Source: Klebsiella indica (lineage in GTDB: Bacteria; Pseudomonadota; Gammaproteobacteria; Enterobacterales; Enterobacteriaceae). Taken from it: DNA of 64,000 nucleotides. Under the pieces are notes generated by a model, which saw only the letters and a program-made list of their open reading frames with translations, was not told the DNA's origin and did not search any database. Below, one piece after another: positions 10,188 to 19,913 of this stretch; within the stretch, counting starts at the first letter, position 1; the number at the start of each line of letters is the position of its first letter. The translations under genes and the position numbers were made by a program. The stretch spans positions 153,997 through 217,996 of the forward strand of contig NZ_VCHQ01000009.1 in assembly GCF_005860775.1 (NCBI RefSeq), in the 5' to 3' direction.

Positions 10188-10530
10188 TGAGGTATTAATT
10201 AGTTACAACATACTATTTGTTTTGAATTATTTTATACCGTACTTAAATCACAAAGAAATTACCCACTATGACATCTACCACTTAATACCCAGAGGAATAA
10301 TAAACCTCTATTGATAGCAATGTTTTTAAATAAAAAGCTATATTAATCATATAGATAAAAAATATAAATAGATACTACTTTGGTGGTAATGGTTATTTTT
10401 GACCATCTTTATAAGCTATTCCGCCTTGATCGTTATCAATTCCCAACCGCCTTCATAGCGTTACCGTCGCAGCTAATTCAGCAATGTCGATTTATCAGAG
10501 AGCCATCAGGCTCCACACAGGAGAAACCCG
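10188..10530 (+). promoter_or_regulatory. narG promoter region (FNR and NarL sites)
   Basis: This AT-rich 340-bp stretch carries a perfect FNR box, TTGATCGTTATCAA, at 10426-10439, about 90 bases before the narG start. NarL-type heptamers lie further upstream: TACCACT at 10276-10282 and TACTACT at 10373-10379. The layout, distant NarL sites with AT-rich DNA between them and FNR, matches E. coli narG, where IHF bends the DNA. I did not assign the IHF site exactly. A GGAG ribosome-binding site precedes narG. Confidence 0.82.
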
Positions 10531-13500
10531 ATGAGTAAATTCCTGGACCGGTTTCGCTACTTCAAACAGAAGGGCGAAACCTTTGCCAATGGGCACGGCC
10601 AGCTTCTCGAAACAAACCGGGACTGGGAGGATGGATACCGCCAGCGTTGGCAGCATGACAAAGTCGTGCGTTCAACCCACGGGGTAAACTGTACCGGCTC
10701 TTGCAGCTGGAAAATTTATGTGAAAAACGGTCTGGTCACCTGGGAAACCCAGCAGACAGACTACCCGCGCACCCGCCCGGATATGCCGAACCATGAACCT
10801 CGCGGCTGCCCGCGCGGCGCGAGCTACTCCTGGTATCTCTACAGCGCAAACCGCCTGAAATATCCGCTGATGCGTAAGCGCCTGATGAAAATGTGGCGTG
10901 ATGCGAAAAAACTGCACAGCGATCCGGTAGACGCCTGGGCTTCCATCATCGAAGACGCCGATAAAGCAAAAAGCTTCAAACAAGCGCGTGGTCGTGGTGG
11001 CTTCGTTCGTTCTTCCTGGCAGGAAGTGAACGAACTGATTGCGGCATCCAACGTTTATACCATCAAAAATTACGGTCCCGATCGCGTAGCGGGCTTCTCG
11101 CCGATTCCGGCGATGTCGATGGTCTCTTACGCATCCGGCGCGCGTTACCTGTCTCTGATCGGCGGGACTTGCCTGAGCTTCTACGACTGGTACTGCGACC
11201 TGCCGCCTGCGTCTCCGCAGACCTGGGGCGAGCAGACGGACGTACCGGAATCCGCTGACTGGTACAATTCCAGCTACATCATCGCCTGGGGCTCTAACGT
11301 TCCGCAGACCCGTACCCCGGATGCCCACTTCTTTACTGAAGTGCGTTACAAAGGCACCAAAACGGTTGCCGTTACGCCTGACTACGCTGAAATCGCCAAA
11401 CTGTGCGACCTGTGGCTGGCGCCGAAGCAGGGGACTGACGCCGCGATGGCGCTGGCGATGGGCCACGTCATGCTGCGTGAATTCCACCTTGATAACCCGA
11501 GCCAGTATTTCACCGATTACGTCCGTCGCTATACCGACATGCCGATGCTGGTGATGCTTGAAGAACGCGACGGTTACTATGCCGCTGGCCGTATGCTGCG
11601 TGCCGCCGATCTTATTGACGCGCTGGGTCAGGAAAACAACCCGGAATGGAAAACCGTTGCCATCAACACCCGCGGCGATATGGTTGCGCCGAACGGTTCT
11701 ATCGGCTTCCGCTGGGGCGAGAAAGGCAAATGGAACCTCGAACAGCGTGACGGTACGTCAGGCGAGGAAACCGAACTGCAACTCAGCCTGCTGGGTAGCC
11801 TGGACGATATCGCAGAAGTGGGCTTCCCGTACTTTGGCGGTGAAGGCACTGAACACTTCAACAAAGTCGAGCTGCAAAACGTTCTGCTGCACAAGCTGCC
11901 AGTGAAACGCCTGCAACTGGCGGACGGAACCACCGCACTGGTGACTACCGTTTACGATCTGACGATGGCGAACTATGGCCTGGAACGCGGTCTGAACGAC
12001 GAAAACTGCGCAACCAGCTACGACGACATTAAAGCCTATACTCCGGCGTGGGCAGAGCAGATAACCGGCGTACCGCGTGCGCAAATCACCCGTATCGCCC
12101 GTGAATTTGCGGATAACGCCGATAAGACGCATGGCCGTTCAATGATCATTGTTGGCGCCGGTCTGAACCACTGGTATCACCTCGATATGAACTATCGCGG
12201 GCTTATCAACATGCTGGTGTTCTGCGGCTGTATCGGTCAGAGCGGCGGCGGCTGGGCGCACTATGTCGGCCAGGAAAAACTGCGTCCGCAGACCGGCTGG
12301 CAGCCACTGGCGTTTGCTCTTGACTGGCAGCGTCCGGCGCGTCACATGAACAGCACCTCCTGGTTCTATAACCACTCCAGCCAGTGGCGCTACGAGACGG
12401 TTACCGCGCAGGAACTGCTGTCGCCAATGGCGGATAAATCCCGCTACAGCGGCAGTCTTATCGACTTCAACGTGCGTGCTGAACGCATGGGCTGGCTGCC
12501 GTCTGCGCCGCAGTTGGGCACCAACCCGCTGTACATCGCGCGTGAAGCGGAAAAAGCCGGGATGACGGCGGTGGATTACACCGTGAAATCGCTGAAAGAA
12601 GGCTCGATTCGTTTTGCGGCGGAACAGCCGGAAAACGGGAAAAACCACCCGCGTAACCTGTTTATCTGGCGCTCGAACCTGCTGGGTTCATCCGGTAAAG
12701 GGCATGAGTACATGCTGAAGTACCTGCTGGGTACGGAAAACGGTATTCAGGGCAAAGATCTGGGTATGCAGGGCGGCGTGAAGCCGGAAGAAGTGGAATG
12801 GCAGGATAACGGTCTTGACGGCAAGCTGGACCTGGTGGTGACGCTGGATTTCCGTCTGTCGAGCACCTGCCTGTACTCCGACATCGTACTGCCGACCGCC
12901 ACCTGGTATGAAAAAGACGACATGAATACTTCGGATATGCATCCGTTTATTCACCCGTTGTCTGCCGCCGTTGACCCGGCCTGGGAATCGAAAAGCGACT
13001 GGGAAATCTATAAAGGCATCGCGAAGAAATTCTCTGAAGTCTGCGTGGGACACCTTGGCAAAGAAACCGATGTGGTGACGCTGCCGATTCAGCACGACTC
13101 CGCTGCCGAACTGGCGCAGCCGCTGGACGTGAAAGACTGGAAAAAAGGCGAATGCGACCTGATCCCAGGTAAAACCGCGCCGCACATCATTCCGGTGGAA
13201 CGCGACTACCCGGCGACGTATGAGCGCTTTACCTCTATCGGCCCGCTGATGGAGAAAATCGGCAACGGTGGCAAAGGCATCGCCTGGAACACTCAGAGCG
13301 AAATGGATTTGCTGCGCAAGCTCAATTACACCAAAGCTGAAGGCCCGGCAAAAGGCCAGCCGATGCTGAATACCGCGATTGATGCCGCCGAGATGATCCT
13401 CACGCTGGCGCCGGAAACTAACGGCCACGTAGCGGTGAAAGCCTGGGCGGCGCTGAGTGAGTTCACCGGTCGCGACCATACGCATCTGGCGACCAATAAA

Positions 13501-14274
13501 GAAGAAGAAAAAATTCGCTTCCGCGATATTCAGGCGCAGCCGCGTAAGATTATCTCCAGCCCGACCTGGTCTGGCCTGGAAGATGAACACGTCTCTTACA
13601 ACGCCGGTTATACCAACGTTCACGAGCTGATTCCGTGGCGTACGCTGTCTGGTCGCCAGTCTCTGTATCAGGATCATCAATGGATGCGTGACTTTGGCGA
13701 AAGCCTGCTGGTTTACCGTCCGCCAATCGACACGCGTTCAGTGAAAGCGGTGATGGGTGAGAAATCTAACGGCAACCCGGAAAAAGCGCTCAACTTCCTG
13801 ACGCCGCACCAGAAGTGGGGTATCCACTCCACCTACAGCGACAACCTGCTGATGCTGACGCTGTCGCGCGGTGGGCCGATTGTCTGGATGAGCGAAACCG
13901 ATGCTAAAGATCTGGGTATTGAAGATAACGACTGGATCGAGGTCTTTAACAGCAACGGTGCGCTGACGGCACGCGCGGTGGTAAGCCAGCGTGTTCCGGC
14001 CGGGATGACCATGATGTACCACGCGCAGGAACGTATCGTTAACCTGCCGGGTTCAGAAATTACCCAGCAGCGCGGCGGTATTCACAACTCGGTAACCCGT
14101 ATCACGCCGAAGCCGACCCACATGATCGGCGGCTATGCGCAGCTGGCCTACGGCTTTAACTACTACGGTACGGTCGGTTCAAACCGCGATGAGTTTGTTG
14201 TGGTGCGTAAGATGAAGAACATTAACTGGTTGGATGGCGAAGGCAATGACCAGGTACAGGAGAGCGTAAAATGA
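10531..14274 (+). CDS. narG: Respiratory nitrate reductase A, alpha subunit NarG
   Basis: A 1247-residue molybdenum catalytic subunit of the membrane-bound quinol-nitrate oxidoreductase, which reduces nitrate on the cytoplasmic face. The N-terminus shows the RR-like remnant (YFKQKGE) and the FS0 cluster motif with a histidine ligand (HGVNCTGSCSWKIY). The bis-MGD domains extend to a C-terminal dinucleotide-binding domain (HQKWGIHSTYSDN, AYGFNYYGTVG). Length matches E. coli NarG. The stop overlaps the narH start (ATGA). A paralogue narZ exists in E. coli, but linkage to narK and narXL marks this one as narG. Confidence 0.98.
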   Translation: MSKFLDRFRYFKQKGETFANGHGQLLETNRDWEDGYRQRWQHDKVVRSTHGVNCTGSCSWKIYVKNGLVTWETQQTDYPRTRPDMPNHEPRGCPRGASYSWYLYSANRLKYPLMRKRLMKMWRDAKKLHSDPVDAWASIIEDADKAKSFKQARGRGGFVRSSWQEVNELIAASNVYTIKNYGPDRVAGFSPIPAMSMVSYASGARYLSLIGGTCLSFYDWYCDLPPASPQTWGEQTDVPESADWYNSSYIIAWGSNVPQTRTPDAHFFTEVRYKGTKTVAVTPDYAEIAKLCDLWLAPKQGTDAAMALAMGHVMLREFHLDNPSQYFTDYVRRYTDMPMLVMLEERDGYYAAGRMLRAADLIDALGQENNPEWKTVAINTRGDMVAPNGSIGFRWGEKGKWNLEQRDGTSGEETELQLSLLGSLDDIAEVGFPYFGGEGTEHFNKVELQNVLLHKLPVKRLQLADGTTALVTTVYDLTMANYGLERGLNDENCATSYDDIKAYTPAWAEQITGVPRAQITRIAREFADNADKTHGRSMIIVGAGLNHWYHLDMNYRGLINMLVFCGCIGQSGGGWAHYVGQEKLRPQTGWQPLAFALDWQRPARHMNSTSWFYNHSSQWRYETVTAQELLSPMADKSRYSGSLIDFNVRAERMGWLPSAPQLGTNPLYIAREAEKAGMTAVDYTVKSLKEGSIRFAAEQPENGKNHPRNLFIWRSNLLGSSGKGHEYMLKYLLGTENGIQGKDLGMQGGVKPEEVEWQDNGLDGKLDLVVTLDFRLSSTCLYSDIVLPTATWYEKDDMNTSDMHPFIHPLSAAVDPAWESKSDWEIYKGIAKKFSEVCVGHLGKETDVVTLPIQHDSAAELAQPLDVKDWKKGECDLIPGKTAPHIIPVERDYPATYERFTSIGPLMEKIGNGGKGIAWNTQSEMDLLRKLNYTKAEGPAKGQPMLNTAIDAAEMILTLAPETNGHVAVKAWAALSEFTGRDHTHLATNKEEEKIRFRDIQAQPRKIISSPTWSGLEDEHVSYNAGYTNVHELIPWRTLSGRQSLYQDHQWMRDFGESLLVYRPPIDTRSVKAVMGEKSNGNPEKALNFLTPHQKWGIHSTYSDNLLMLTLSRGGPIVWMSETDAKDLGIEDNDWIEVFNSNGALTARAVVSQRVPAGMTMMYHAQERIVNLPGSEITQQRGGIHNSVTRITPKPTHMIGGYAQLAYGFNYYGTVGSNRDEFVVVRKMKNINWLDGEGNDQVQESVK

Positions 14275-15806
14275 AAATTCGTTCACAAGTCGGCATGGTG
14301 CTGAATCTCGATAAATGCATCGGCTGCCACACCTGTTCAGTGACCTGTAAAAACGTCTGGACCAGCCGTGAAGGTATGGAATACGCCTGGTTCAATAACG
14401 TGGAAAGTAAGCCAGGCGTCGGTTTCCCGAACGACTGGGAAAATCAGGAAAAATGGAAAGGCGGCTGGGTCCGTAAAATTAACGGCAAACTGCAACCTCG
14501 CATGGGCAACCGCGCGATGCTGCTGGGTAAAATCTTCGCTAACCCGCATCTGCCGGGCATTGATGATTACTACGAGCCGTTTGATTACGACTACCAGAAC
14601 CTGCATACCGCGCCGGAAAGCAAGCATCAGCCGATTGCGCGCCCGCGCTCGCTGATCACCGGTCAGCGGATGAACAAAATTACCAGCGGTCCGAACTGGG
14701 AAGAAATTCTGGGCGGCGAATTTGAAAAACGCGCCAAAGACCAGAACTTCGAAAACATGCAGAAGGCGATGTACGGGCAGTTCGAAAACACCTTCATGAT
14801 GTATCTGCCGCGCCTGTGCGAGCACTGCCTCAACCCGGCGTGCGTGGCGACCTGCCCGAGCGGCGCGATTTATAAGCGTGAAGAGGACGGCATCGTCCTG
14901 ATTGATCAGGACAAATGCCGCGGCTGGCGTATGTGCATCACCGGTTGTCCGTACAAGAAGATCTACTTCAACTGGAAGAGTGGGAAGTCCGAGAAGTGTA
15001 TTTTCTGTTATCCGCGTATTGAAGCGGGTCAACCGACCGTATGCTCCGAAACCTGCGTGGGTCGTATCCGTTACCTTGGCGTGCTGCTGTATGACGCCGA
15101 TGCGATTGAAAGCGCAGCCAGCACGGAGAACGAGAAAGATCTGTATCAGCGCCAACTGGATGTGTTCCTCGACCCGAACGATCCGGCGGTCATTGAACAA
15201 GCGCTGAAAGACGGCGTTCCGCAAAGCGTTATCGATGCGGCGCAGCAGTCCCCGGTTTACAAAATGGCGATGGACTGGAAGCTGGCGCTGCCGCTGCACC
15301 CGGAATACCGTACGCTGCCGATGGTCTGGTACGTGCCGCCGCTGTCGCCGATTCAGTCTGCGGCGGACGCTGGCGAACTGGGCAGCAATGGCATCCTGCC
15401 GGACGTGGAAAGCCTGCGTATCCCGGTTCAGTACCTGGCGAACCTGCTGACTGCAGGCGATACCCAGCCGGTACTGCTGGCGCTGAAACGTATGCTAGCG
15501 ATGCGTCACTACAAACGTGCGGAAACCGTTGACGGTAAACTGGATACCCGCGCGCTGGAAGAGGTGGGTCTGAGCGAAGCGCAGGCGCAGGAAATGTACC
15601 GTTACCTGGCAATTGCGAACTATGAAGATCGTTTCGTTATCCCGAGCAGCCATCGTGAGCTGGCGCGTGAGGCGTTCCCGGAGAAAAGCGGTTGCGGTTT
15701 CACGTTCGGCGATGGTTGCCACGGTTCAGATACCAAATTCAACCTGTTCAACAGCCGCCGCATTGATGCCATCGATGTGAGCAGCAAAACGGAGCCGCAC
15801 CAATGA
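14271..15806 (+). CDS. narH: Respiratory nitrate reductase A, beta subunit NarH
   Basis: A 511-residue iron-sulfur subunit that carries electrons from NarI to NarG. Four cysteine groups for FS1-FS4 are visible: CIGCHTCSVTC, CEHCLNPACVATCP, CRGWRMCITGCPYKK and CIFCYPRIEAGQPTVC. The Trp in CRGWRMC replaces a cysteine and is the known reason one cluster is [3Fe-4S]. It overlaps narG at its start and narJ at its end by 4 bases each, indicating tight translational coupling. Confidence 0.98.
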   Translation: MKIRSQVGMVLNLDKCIGCHTCSVTCKNVWTSREGMEYAWFNNVESKPGVGFPNDWENQEKWKGGWVRKINGKLQPRMGNRAMLLGKIFANPHLPGIDDYYEPFDYDYQNLHTAPESKHQPIARPRSLITGQRMNKITSGPNWEEILGGEFEKRAKDQNFENMQKAMYGQFENTFMMYLPRLCEHCLNPACVATCPSGAIYKREEDGIVLIDQDKCRGWRMCITGCPYKKIYFNWKSGKSEKCIFCYPRIEAGQPTVCSETCVGRIRYLGVLLYDADAIESAASTENEKDLYQRQLDVFLDPNDPAVIEQALKDGVPQSVIDAAQQSPVYKMAMDWKLALPLHPEYRTLPMVWYVPPLSPIQSAADAGELGSNGILPDVESLRIPVQYLANLLTAGDTQPVLLALKRMLAMRHYKRAETVDGKLDTRALEEVGLSEAQAQEMYRYLAIANYEDRFVIPSSHRELAREAFPEKSGCGFTFGDGCHGSDTKFNLFNSRRIDAIDVSSKTEPHQ

Positions 15807-16513
15807 TTGAACTCGTCATTGTTTCGCGTCTGCTCGAGTACCCGGATGCTGCCTTATGGCAGCATCAACAGGAACTTTTCGATGCACTCGCGTCATCTGA
15901 AAACCTGGATAAAGAAGATGCCCAGAGTCTGGCGGTTTTCCTGCGCGATCTCACTGCGCAGGAGATGCTGGATGTACAGGCAAGCTACAGCGAACTGTTT
16001 GATCGCGGTCGCGCCACGTCGCTGTTGCTGTTTGAGCATGTTCATGGCGAATCCCGCGATCGCGGCCAGGCAATGGTCGATTTGATGGCGCAGTACGATC
16101 AGCACGGCCTGCAACTCGACAGTCGTGAGTTGCCTGACCATCTGCCGCTGTATCTGGAGTATCTGGCGCAGTTGCCGAAAAACGACGCGCTTGGCGGCTT
16201 GCAGGACATCGCGCCGATTCTGGCGTTGCTGGGCGCACGTCTGCAACAGCGGGAAAGTCGCTATGCGGTGCTGTTCGATCTGCTGCTGAAGCTGGCTAAT
16301 ACCGTTATCGACAGCGACAAAGTGGCAGAGAAAATTGCGGATGAAGTCCGTGACGATACCCCGCAAGCACTGGATGCCGTCTGGGAAGAAGAACAGGTGA
16401 AATTCTTTGCTGAGCAGGGTTGCGGCGAGTCGGAGATTTCCGCTCACCAGCGTCGTTTTGCCGGGGCTGTCGCTCCGCAATATTTGAATATCACCACCGG
16501 AGGACAGCAATAA
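15803..16513 (+). CDS. narJ: Nitrate reductase molybdenum cofactor assembly chaperone NarJ
   Basis: A 236-residue all-alpha chaperone of the TorD/NarJ family. It binds the NarG N-terminus and allows cofactor insertion and membrane docking of NarGH; it is not part of the final enzyme. Family features include LLEYPD near the N-terminus, [15 protein letters not shown], and [14 protein letters not shown]. Start and stop overlap narH and narI. Confidence 0.96.
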   Translation: MIELVIVSRLLEYPDAALWQHQQELFDALASSENLDKEDAQSLAVFLRDLTAQEMLDVQASYSELFDRGRATSLLLFEHVHGESRDRGQAMVDLMAQYDQHGLQLDSRELPDHLPLYLEYLAQLPKNDALGGLQDIAPILALLGARLQQRESRYAVLFDLLLKLANTVIDSDKVAEKIADEVRDDTPQALDAVWEEEQVKFFAEQGCGESEISAHQRRFAGAVAPQYLNITTGGQQ

Positions 16514-17190
16514 TGCACTTCCTGAATATGTTCTTCTTTGATATCTACCCGTACATTGCCGGATCAGTGTTCCTGATTGGCAGCTGGCTGCGCTATGACT
16601 ACGGTCAGTACACCTGGCGTGCGGCTTCCAGCCAGATGCTGGATCGCAAAGGGATGAACCTGGCTTCGAACCTGTTCCACATAGGTATTCTGGGGATCTT
16701 CGCGGGTCACTTCCTGGGGATGCTGACACCGCATTGGATGTACGAAGCGTTTCTGCCGATTGAAGTAAAGCAAAAATTGGCGATGATTGCAGGCGGCGCC
16801 TGTGGCGTGATGACGCTGGTCGGCGGCGTACTGCTGCTCAAACGCCGTCTGTTCAGCCCACGCGTGCGCGCAACGACCACGGGAGCGGATATTTTGATCC
16901 TTTCTCTGCTGGTGATTCAGTGCGCGCTGGGACTGCTGACTATTCCGTTCTCTGCGCAACATATGGACGGTAGCGAAATGATGAAACTGGTGGGATGGGC
17001 GCAGTCAGTAGTGACCTTCCACGGCGGCGCGTCTGAGCATTTAGAGGGCGTAGCGTTCATTTTCCGCCTGCACCTGGTGCTGGGGATGACGTTGTTCCTG
17101 CTGTTCCCGTTCTCGCGCCTGGTTCACATCTGGAGCGCGCCGGTCGAGTACCTGACGCGTAAATACCAGGTCGTGCGCGCCCGTCGCTGA
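16513..17190 (+). CDS. narI: Nitrate reductase A, gamma subunit (cytochrome b) NarI
   Basis: A 225-residue inner-membrane diheme cytochrome b with five membrane helices. It oxidises quinol on the periplasmic side and passes electrons to NarH. Candidate haem-ligand histidines lie in [15 protein letters not shown] and in the distal helices ([21 protein letters not shown]). I chose ATG at 16513, overlapping the narJ stop (TAATG), because it gives the family N-terminus [17 protein letters not shown]. An upstream in-frame start inside narJ is possible but unlikely. Confidence 0.97.
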   Translation: MHFLNMFFFDIYPYIAGSVFLIGSWLRYDYGQYTWRAASSQMLDRKGMNLASNLFHIGILGIFAGHFLGMLTPHWMYEAFLPIEVKQKLAMIAGGACGVMTLVGGVLLLKRRLFSPRVRATTTGADILILSLLVIQCALGLLTIPFSAQHMDGSEMMKLVGWAQSVVTFHGGASEHLEGVAFIFRLHLVLGMTLFLLFPFSRLVHIWSAPVEYLTRKYQVVRARR

Positions 17191-17210
17191 TACGGCTTTG
17201 CGTGCGGCTA

Positions 17211-17235
17211 AACCCTGCTTCGGCAGGGTTTTTTT
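17211..17235 (+). terminator. Terminator of narGHJI
   Basis: AACCCTGC, the tetraloop TTCG, then GCAGGG and seven T residues: a textbook Rho-independent terminator 20 bases after narI. Confidence 0.95.
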
Positions 17236-17245
17236 ATGCCTGTCT

Positions 17246-17277
17246 GCCGGATGGCGGCTGCGCCTTATCCGGCCTAC
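17246..17277. repeat. REP (repetitive extragenic palindrome)
   Basis: GCCGGATGGCGGCTGCGCCT followed by TATCCGGCCTAC matches the enterobacterial REP consensus, with a GCCGGAT/ATCCGGC stem. It lies directly downstream of the nar terminator, a common REP position. Confidence 0.85.
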
Positions 17278-17354
17278 GATCGGACGTCATCATGCGGTTA
17301 TGCGATCATCCAGGCCAGGTAAACCGAGTGCCACCGGGCAAAACATAGAGCACA

Positions 17355-17925
17355 GGAATTTAATTTGGCTGGGGTGCAACAGACAAGTAATGGTGGTGGG
17401 GGAAGGACGACTCAGCGCGTTGCGCCTCGCCCTTCGGGTCGTTGCCTGCGGCAACGCTTTCTCGCTTGCGCTCGAATCGAACCTTAGTCGAAGCTTCTCA
17501 TCCTTCCCCGTGAGGGCGGAATATGGGAGTAGAGGAATTTAATTTGGCTGGGGTGCAACAGACAAGTAATGGTGGTGGGGGAAGGATGACTCGGCGCGTT
17601 GCGCCTCGCCCTCGGGTCGTTGCCTTCGGCAACGCTTTCTCGCTTGCGCTCGAATCGAACCTTAGTCGAAGTTTCTCATCCTTCCCCGTGAGGGCAGAAT
17701 ATGGGAGTAGAGGAATTTAATTTGGCTGGGGTGCAACAGACAAGTAATGGTGGTGGGGGAAGGATGACTCAGCGCGTTGCGCCTCGCCCTTCGGGTCGTT
17801 GCCTGCGGCAACGCTTTCTCGCTTGCGCTCGAATCGAACCTTAGTCGAAGCTTCTCATCCTTCCCCGTGAGGGCAGAATATGGGGCAAGGTTATTAAAAG
17901 TAGTTTGTGTGCTTTCAGGAAATAA
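17355..17925 (-). repeat. Three tandem ~178-bp tRNA-Tyr-derived repeat units
   Basis: Near-identical units begin at 17391, 17570 and 17748 (periods 179 and 178), and the series runs in step into the tRNA-Tyr gene at 17926. Each starts, on the plus strand, with TGGTGGTGGGGGAAGGA, the complement of the tRNA-Tyr 3' end with CCA. An internal block of short inverted repeats (GTTGCC..GGCAAC, CGCTTGCGCTCG) follows, then the tail GGAATTTAATTTGGCTGGGG. A further tail copy at 17355-17390 precedes the first unit. On the minus strand this is the distal part of the tyrosine tRNA transcript. E. coli tyrT has a comparable 178-bp repeat array that yields the tpr peptide and rttR RNA. Here I can support the repeats but no specific small gene. 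Confidence 0.9.
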
Positions 17926-18010
<85 letters not shown>

Positions 18011-18213
18011 AGGGGTAATTCAATATGCTGCAAGTATTCAATAGCAGGGAAGGATTATTCGGAGCTAAAGCTCCTCACCCTTCGGGCCGTTGCCTGTGGC
18101 AACGTTGTCTCGCTTGCGCTCGACTCGAACCCTGGTCGAAGGTTCTCACCCTTCCCGACGAGTGCAAACTTTGCTAACGCTCATCGGTGTGACCACATCA
18201 CTGTGGTGAAAAA
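18011..18213 (-). repeat. tRNA-Tyr spacer containing a diverged repeat core
   Basis: The 203-bp spacer between the two tRNA genes holds a diverged copy of the core found in the downstream units: CACCCTTCGGGCCGTTGCCT, TCTCGCTTGCGCTCGA, then CTCGAACC and GGTCGAAG. The tRNA gene, spacer and downstream array therefore share one ancestral module. Confidence 0.75.
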
Positions 18214-18298
<85 letters not shown>

Positions 18299-18347
18299 AC
18301 GGGGTAATGCTTTGTACTGGCCTGCTTCCTGTTGGGAAGCGGGGCGC

Positions 18348-18375
18348 ATCATACCAAATGATGCGCCCCTGTAAA
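18348..18375 (-). promoter_or_regulatory. tRNA-Tyr operon promoter
   Basis: On the minus strand TTTACA (18375-18370) and TATGAT (18353-18348) are separated by 16 bp. A GC-rich discriminator GCGCCCC follows, the signature of stringently controlled stable-RNA promoters. It closely resembles the E. coli tyrT promoter. The AT-rich DNA upstream, between it and purU, would fit the known Fis sites, but I did not assign them. Confidence 0.88.
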
Positions 18376-18456
18376 GTATTCCTTTACTTAAAATGAACCG
18401 TTTGCGTACTTTTCATCCGTAACGAAGTAAAGCTAATCAATTCATATCGTTGATGC

Positions 18457-19299
18457 TTACAGAATGATAGTGCGATTCCCATAAACAAATACGCGCTGGG
18501 CCAGTACTTTATACAATGCCCGGCTTAACACATTTTTTTCAACATCACGGCCTGCACGCATCATATCCTCAGCCGTGTAGGTGTGATCAACATGAATCAC
18601 GTCCTGCATAATGATTGGGCCTTCGTCCAGATTATCGTTCACGTAGTGCGCGGTCGCACCGATAATTTTCACGCCGCGCTCATAAGCCTGATGGTAAGGA
18701 CGCGCGCCGATAAATGCTGGCAGGAACGAATGGTGAATATTGATAATCTTATTCGGGAAGCGGGAAACGAATTCCGGCGTCAGGACGCGCATATATTTCG
18801 CCAGCACAACATAATCCGGCTCAAACGCGGCAATGGCGTCACCCATCTGCATATCGTGTTCTTCACGGGTTAATCCCTCATGGCTTACCAACTGGAAAGG
18901 GATATCAAACCGTTCCACCAGCGGACGTAATGTGTCATGGTTGCCGATAACGGCAGCAATTTCTACATCCAGTCCGCCATAGTTGGCTTTCATCAGCAGA
19001 TCGCCAAGACAGTGCGCCTCTTTGGTGACCAGGATCACTATTCGGCGACGACCAGCCGGGGTCAGTTCGCGAATTGAGCCATCCGGCAGTGCGCTGTCGA
19101 GATCGGCCAGTAGAATGGAATCATTGAAAATGCCTTCGAGCTCGGTGCGCATAAAGAAACGGCCGGTTCGATGATCGACGAACTCGTTGTTCTGCACGAT
19201 GTTCAGTTCGTGCTTGTAGCAGATATTAGTGATACGCGCGATGAGGCCTTTCTGATCAGGGCAAATGGTGCGTAGTACTTTACGTTGTAGTGAATGCAT
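18457..19299 (-). CDS. purU: Formyltetrahydrofolate deformylase PurU
   Basis: A 280-residue enzyme that hydrolyses 10-formyl-THF to THF and formate, balancing one-carbon pools and feeding formate to purine synthesis. An N-terminal ACT domain (about 8-85, TICPDQKGLIARIT) senses methionine and glycine in E. coli. The formyltransferase domain follows, with HHSFLPAFIGARPYHQAYE and an active-site region NDNLDEGPII. The length equals that of E. coli PurU. Confidence 0.97.
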   Translation of the reverse strand: MHSLQRKVLRTICPDQKGLIARITNICYKHELNIVQNNEFVDHRTGRFFMRTELEGIFNDSILLADLDSALPDGSIRELTPAGRRRIVILVTKEAHCLGDLLMKANYGGLDVEIAAVIGNHDTLRPLVERFDIPFQLVSHEGLTREEHDMQMGDAIAAFEPDYVVLAKYMRVLTPEFVSRFPNKIINIHHSFLPAFIGARPYHQAYERGVKIIGATAHYVNDNLDEGPIIMQDVIHVDHTYTAEDMMRAGRDVEKNVLSRALYKVLAQRVFVYGNRTIIL

Positions 19300-19341
19300 C
19301 GCGGGGAAAATCCTGTAGTGTTTGCTATTTCTGCTGCTGGC

Positions 19342-19800
19342 TTACTGGCCGCAGCATTTTTTAAATTTTTTACCTGAACCACAAGGGCAGAGGTCGTTAC
19401 GGCCGATAAGCGGTCGTGTACCGTCGATATAGTACCACTGTCCGTTTTCTTTTAAGAATCTGGATCGTTCAATAATAACGCCGGAGTGGCTATCGTCGCT
19501 AAAACGCGCGATAAAACTGACAAAACCCTCATCTGGGCTGCGACCCTCCTCGCTAGCAAAAACGGTTAAGCCTCGCCATAGAGTGCGAGTAAAACCGCTT
19601 TCAAGGTCAGCACGAAACTGTTGTGCCTGACAAGAAGAGTGCCAGGTTTTAATCAGATACTCGGCATCCTTCATGACAAATGCGCTGTAGCGCGACCGCA
19701 TCAGTTGTGACGGATCTGGCGCATGCTGCGCGCCAGACAGATAACGCTGACAACATGAGCTATACTCCAGAGCGCTGCCACAGGGGCATAATGGCGACAA
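19342..19800 (-). CDS. ychJ: SEC-C motif protein YchJ (UPF0225)
   Basis: A 152-residue protein of unknown biochemical role with a SEC-C zinc motif at each end: [13 protein letters not shown] at the N-terminus and [13 protein letters not shown] at the C-terminus, the latter like the SecA tail. I chose a TTG start at 19800 because GGAG lies 6 bases upstream and it gives the exact family length. ATG codons further upstream (19812, 19851) would add residues not seen in E. coli YchJ. Confidence 0.88.
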   Translation of the reverse strand: MSPLCPCGSALEYSSCCQRYLSGAQHAPDPSQLMRSRYSAFVMKDAEYLIKTWHSSCQAQQFRADLESGFTRTLWRGLTVFASEEGRSPDEGFVSFIARFSDDSHSGVIIERSRFLKENGQWYYIDGTRPLIGRNDLCPCGSGKKFKKCCGQ

Positions 19801-19913
19801 AATGGCCTCCATGAAGATTAAGAAAGACGGCGCAGCAACGCCAAAGCGCATTATGTTAACTGAGGTGCGGCAATGATGCTATGCCTCGAATGGAAGGATA
19901 TTGTTCAGTAATA

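Noticed and set aside
12688..13680. A 330-residue minus-strand frame inside narG (and similar ones at 14337-15299 in narH)
   Set aside because: Antisense shadows of conserved nitrate reductase genes; no start signals or family features.
10531..17190. Assignment as the second nitrate reductase narZYWV
   Set aside because: Direct linkage to narK and narXL and the FNR/NarL sites identify the narGHJI operon.
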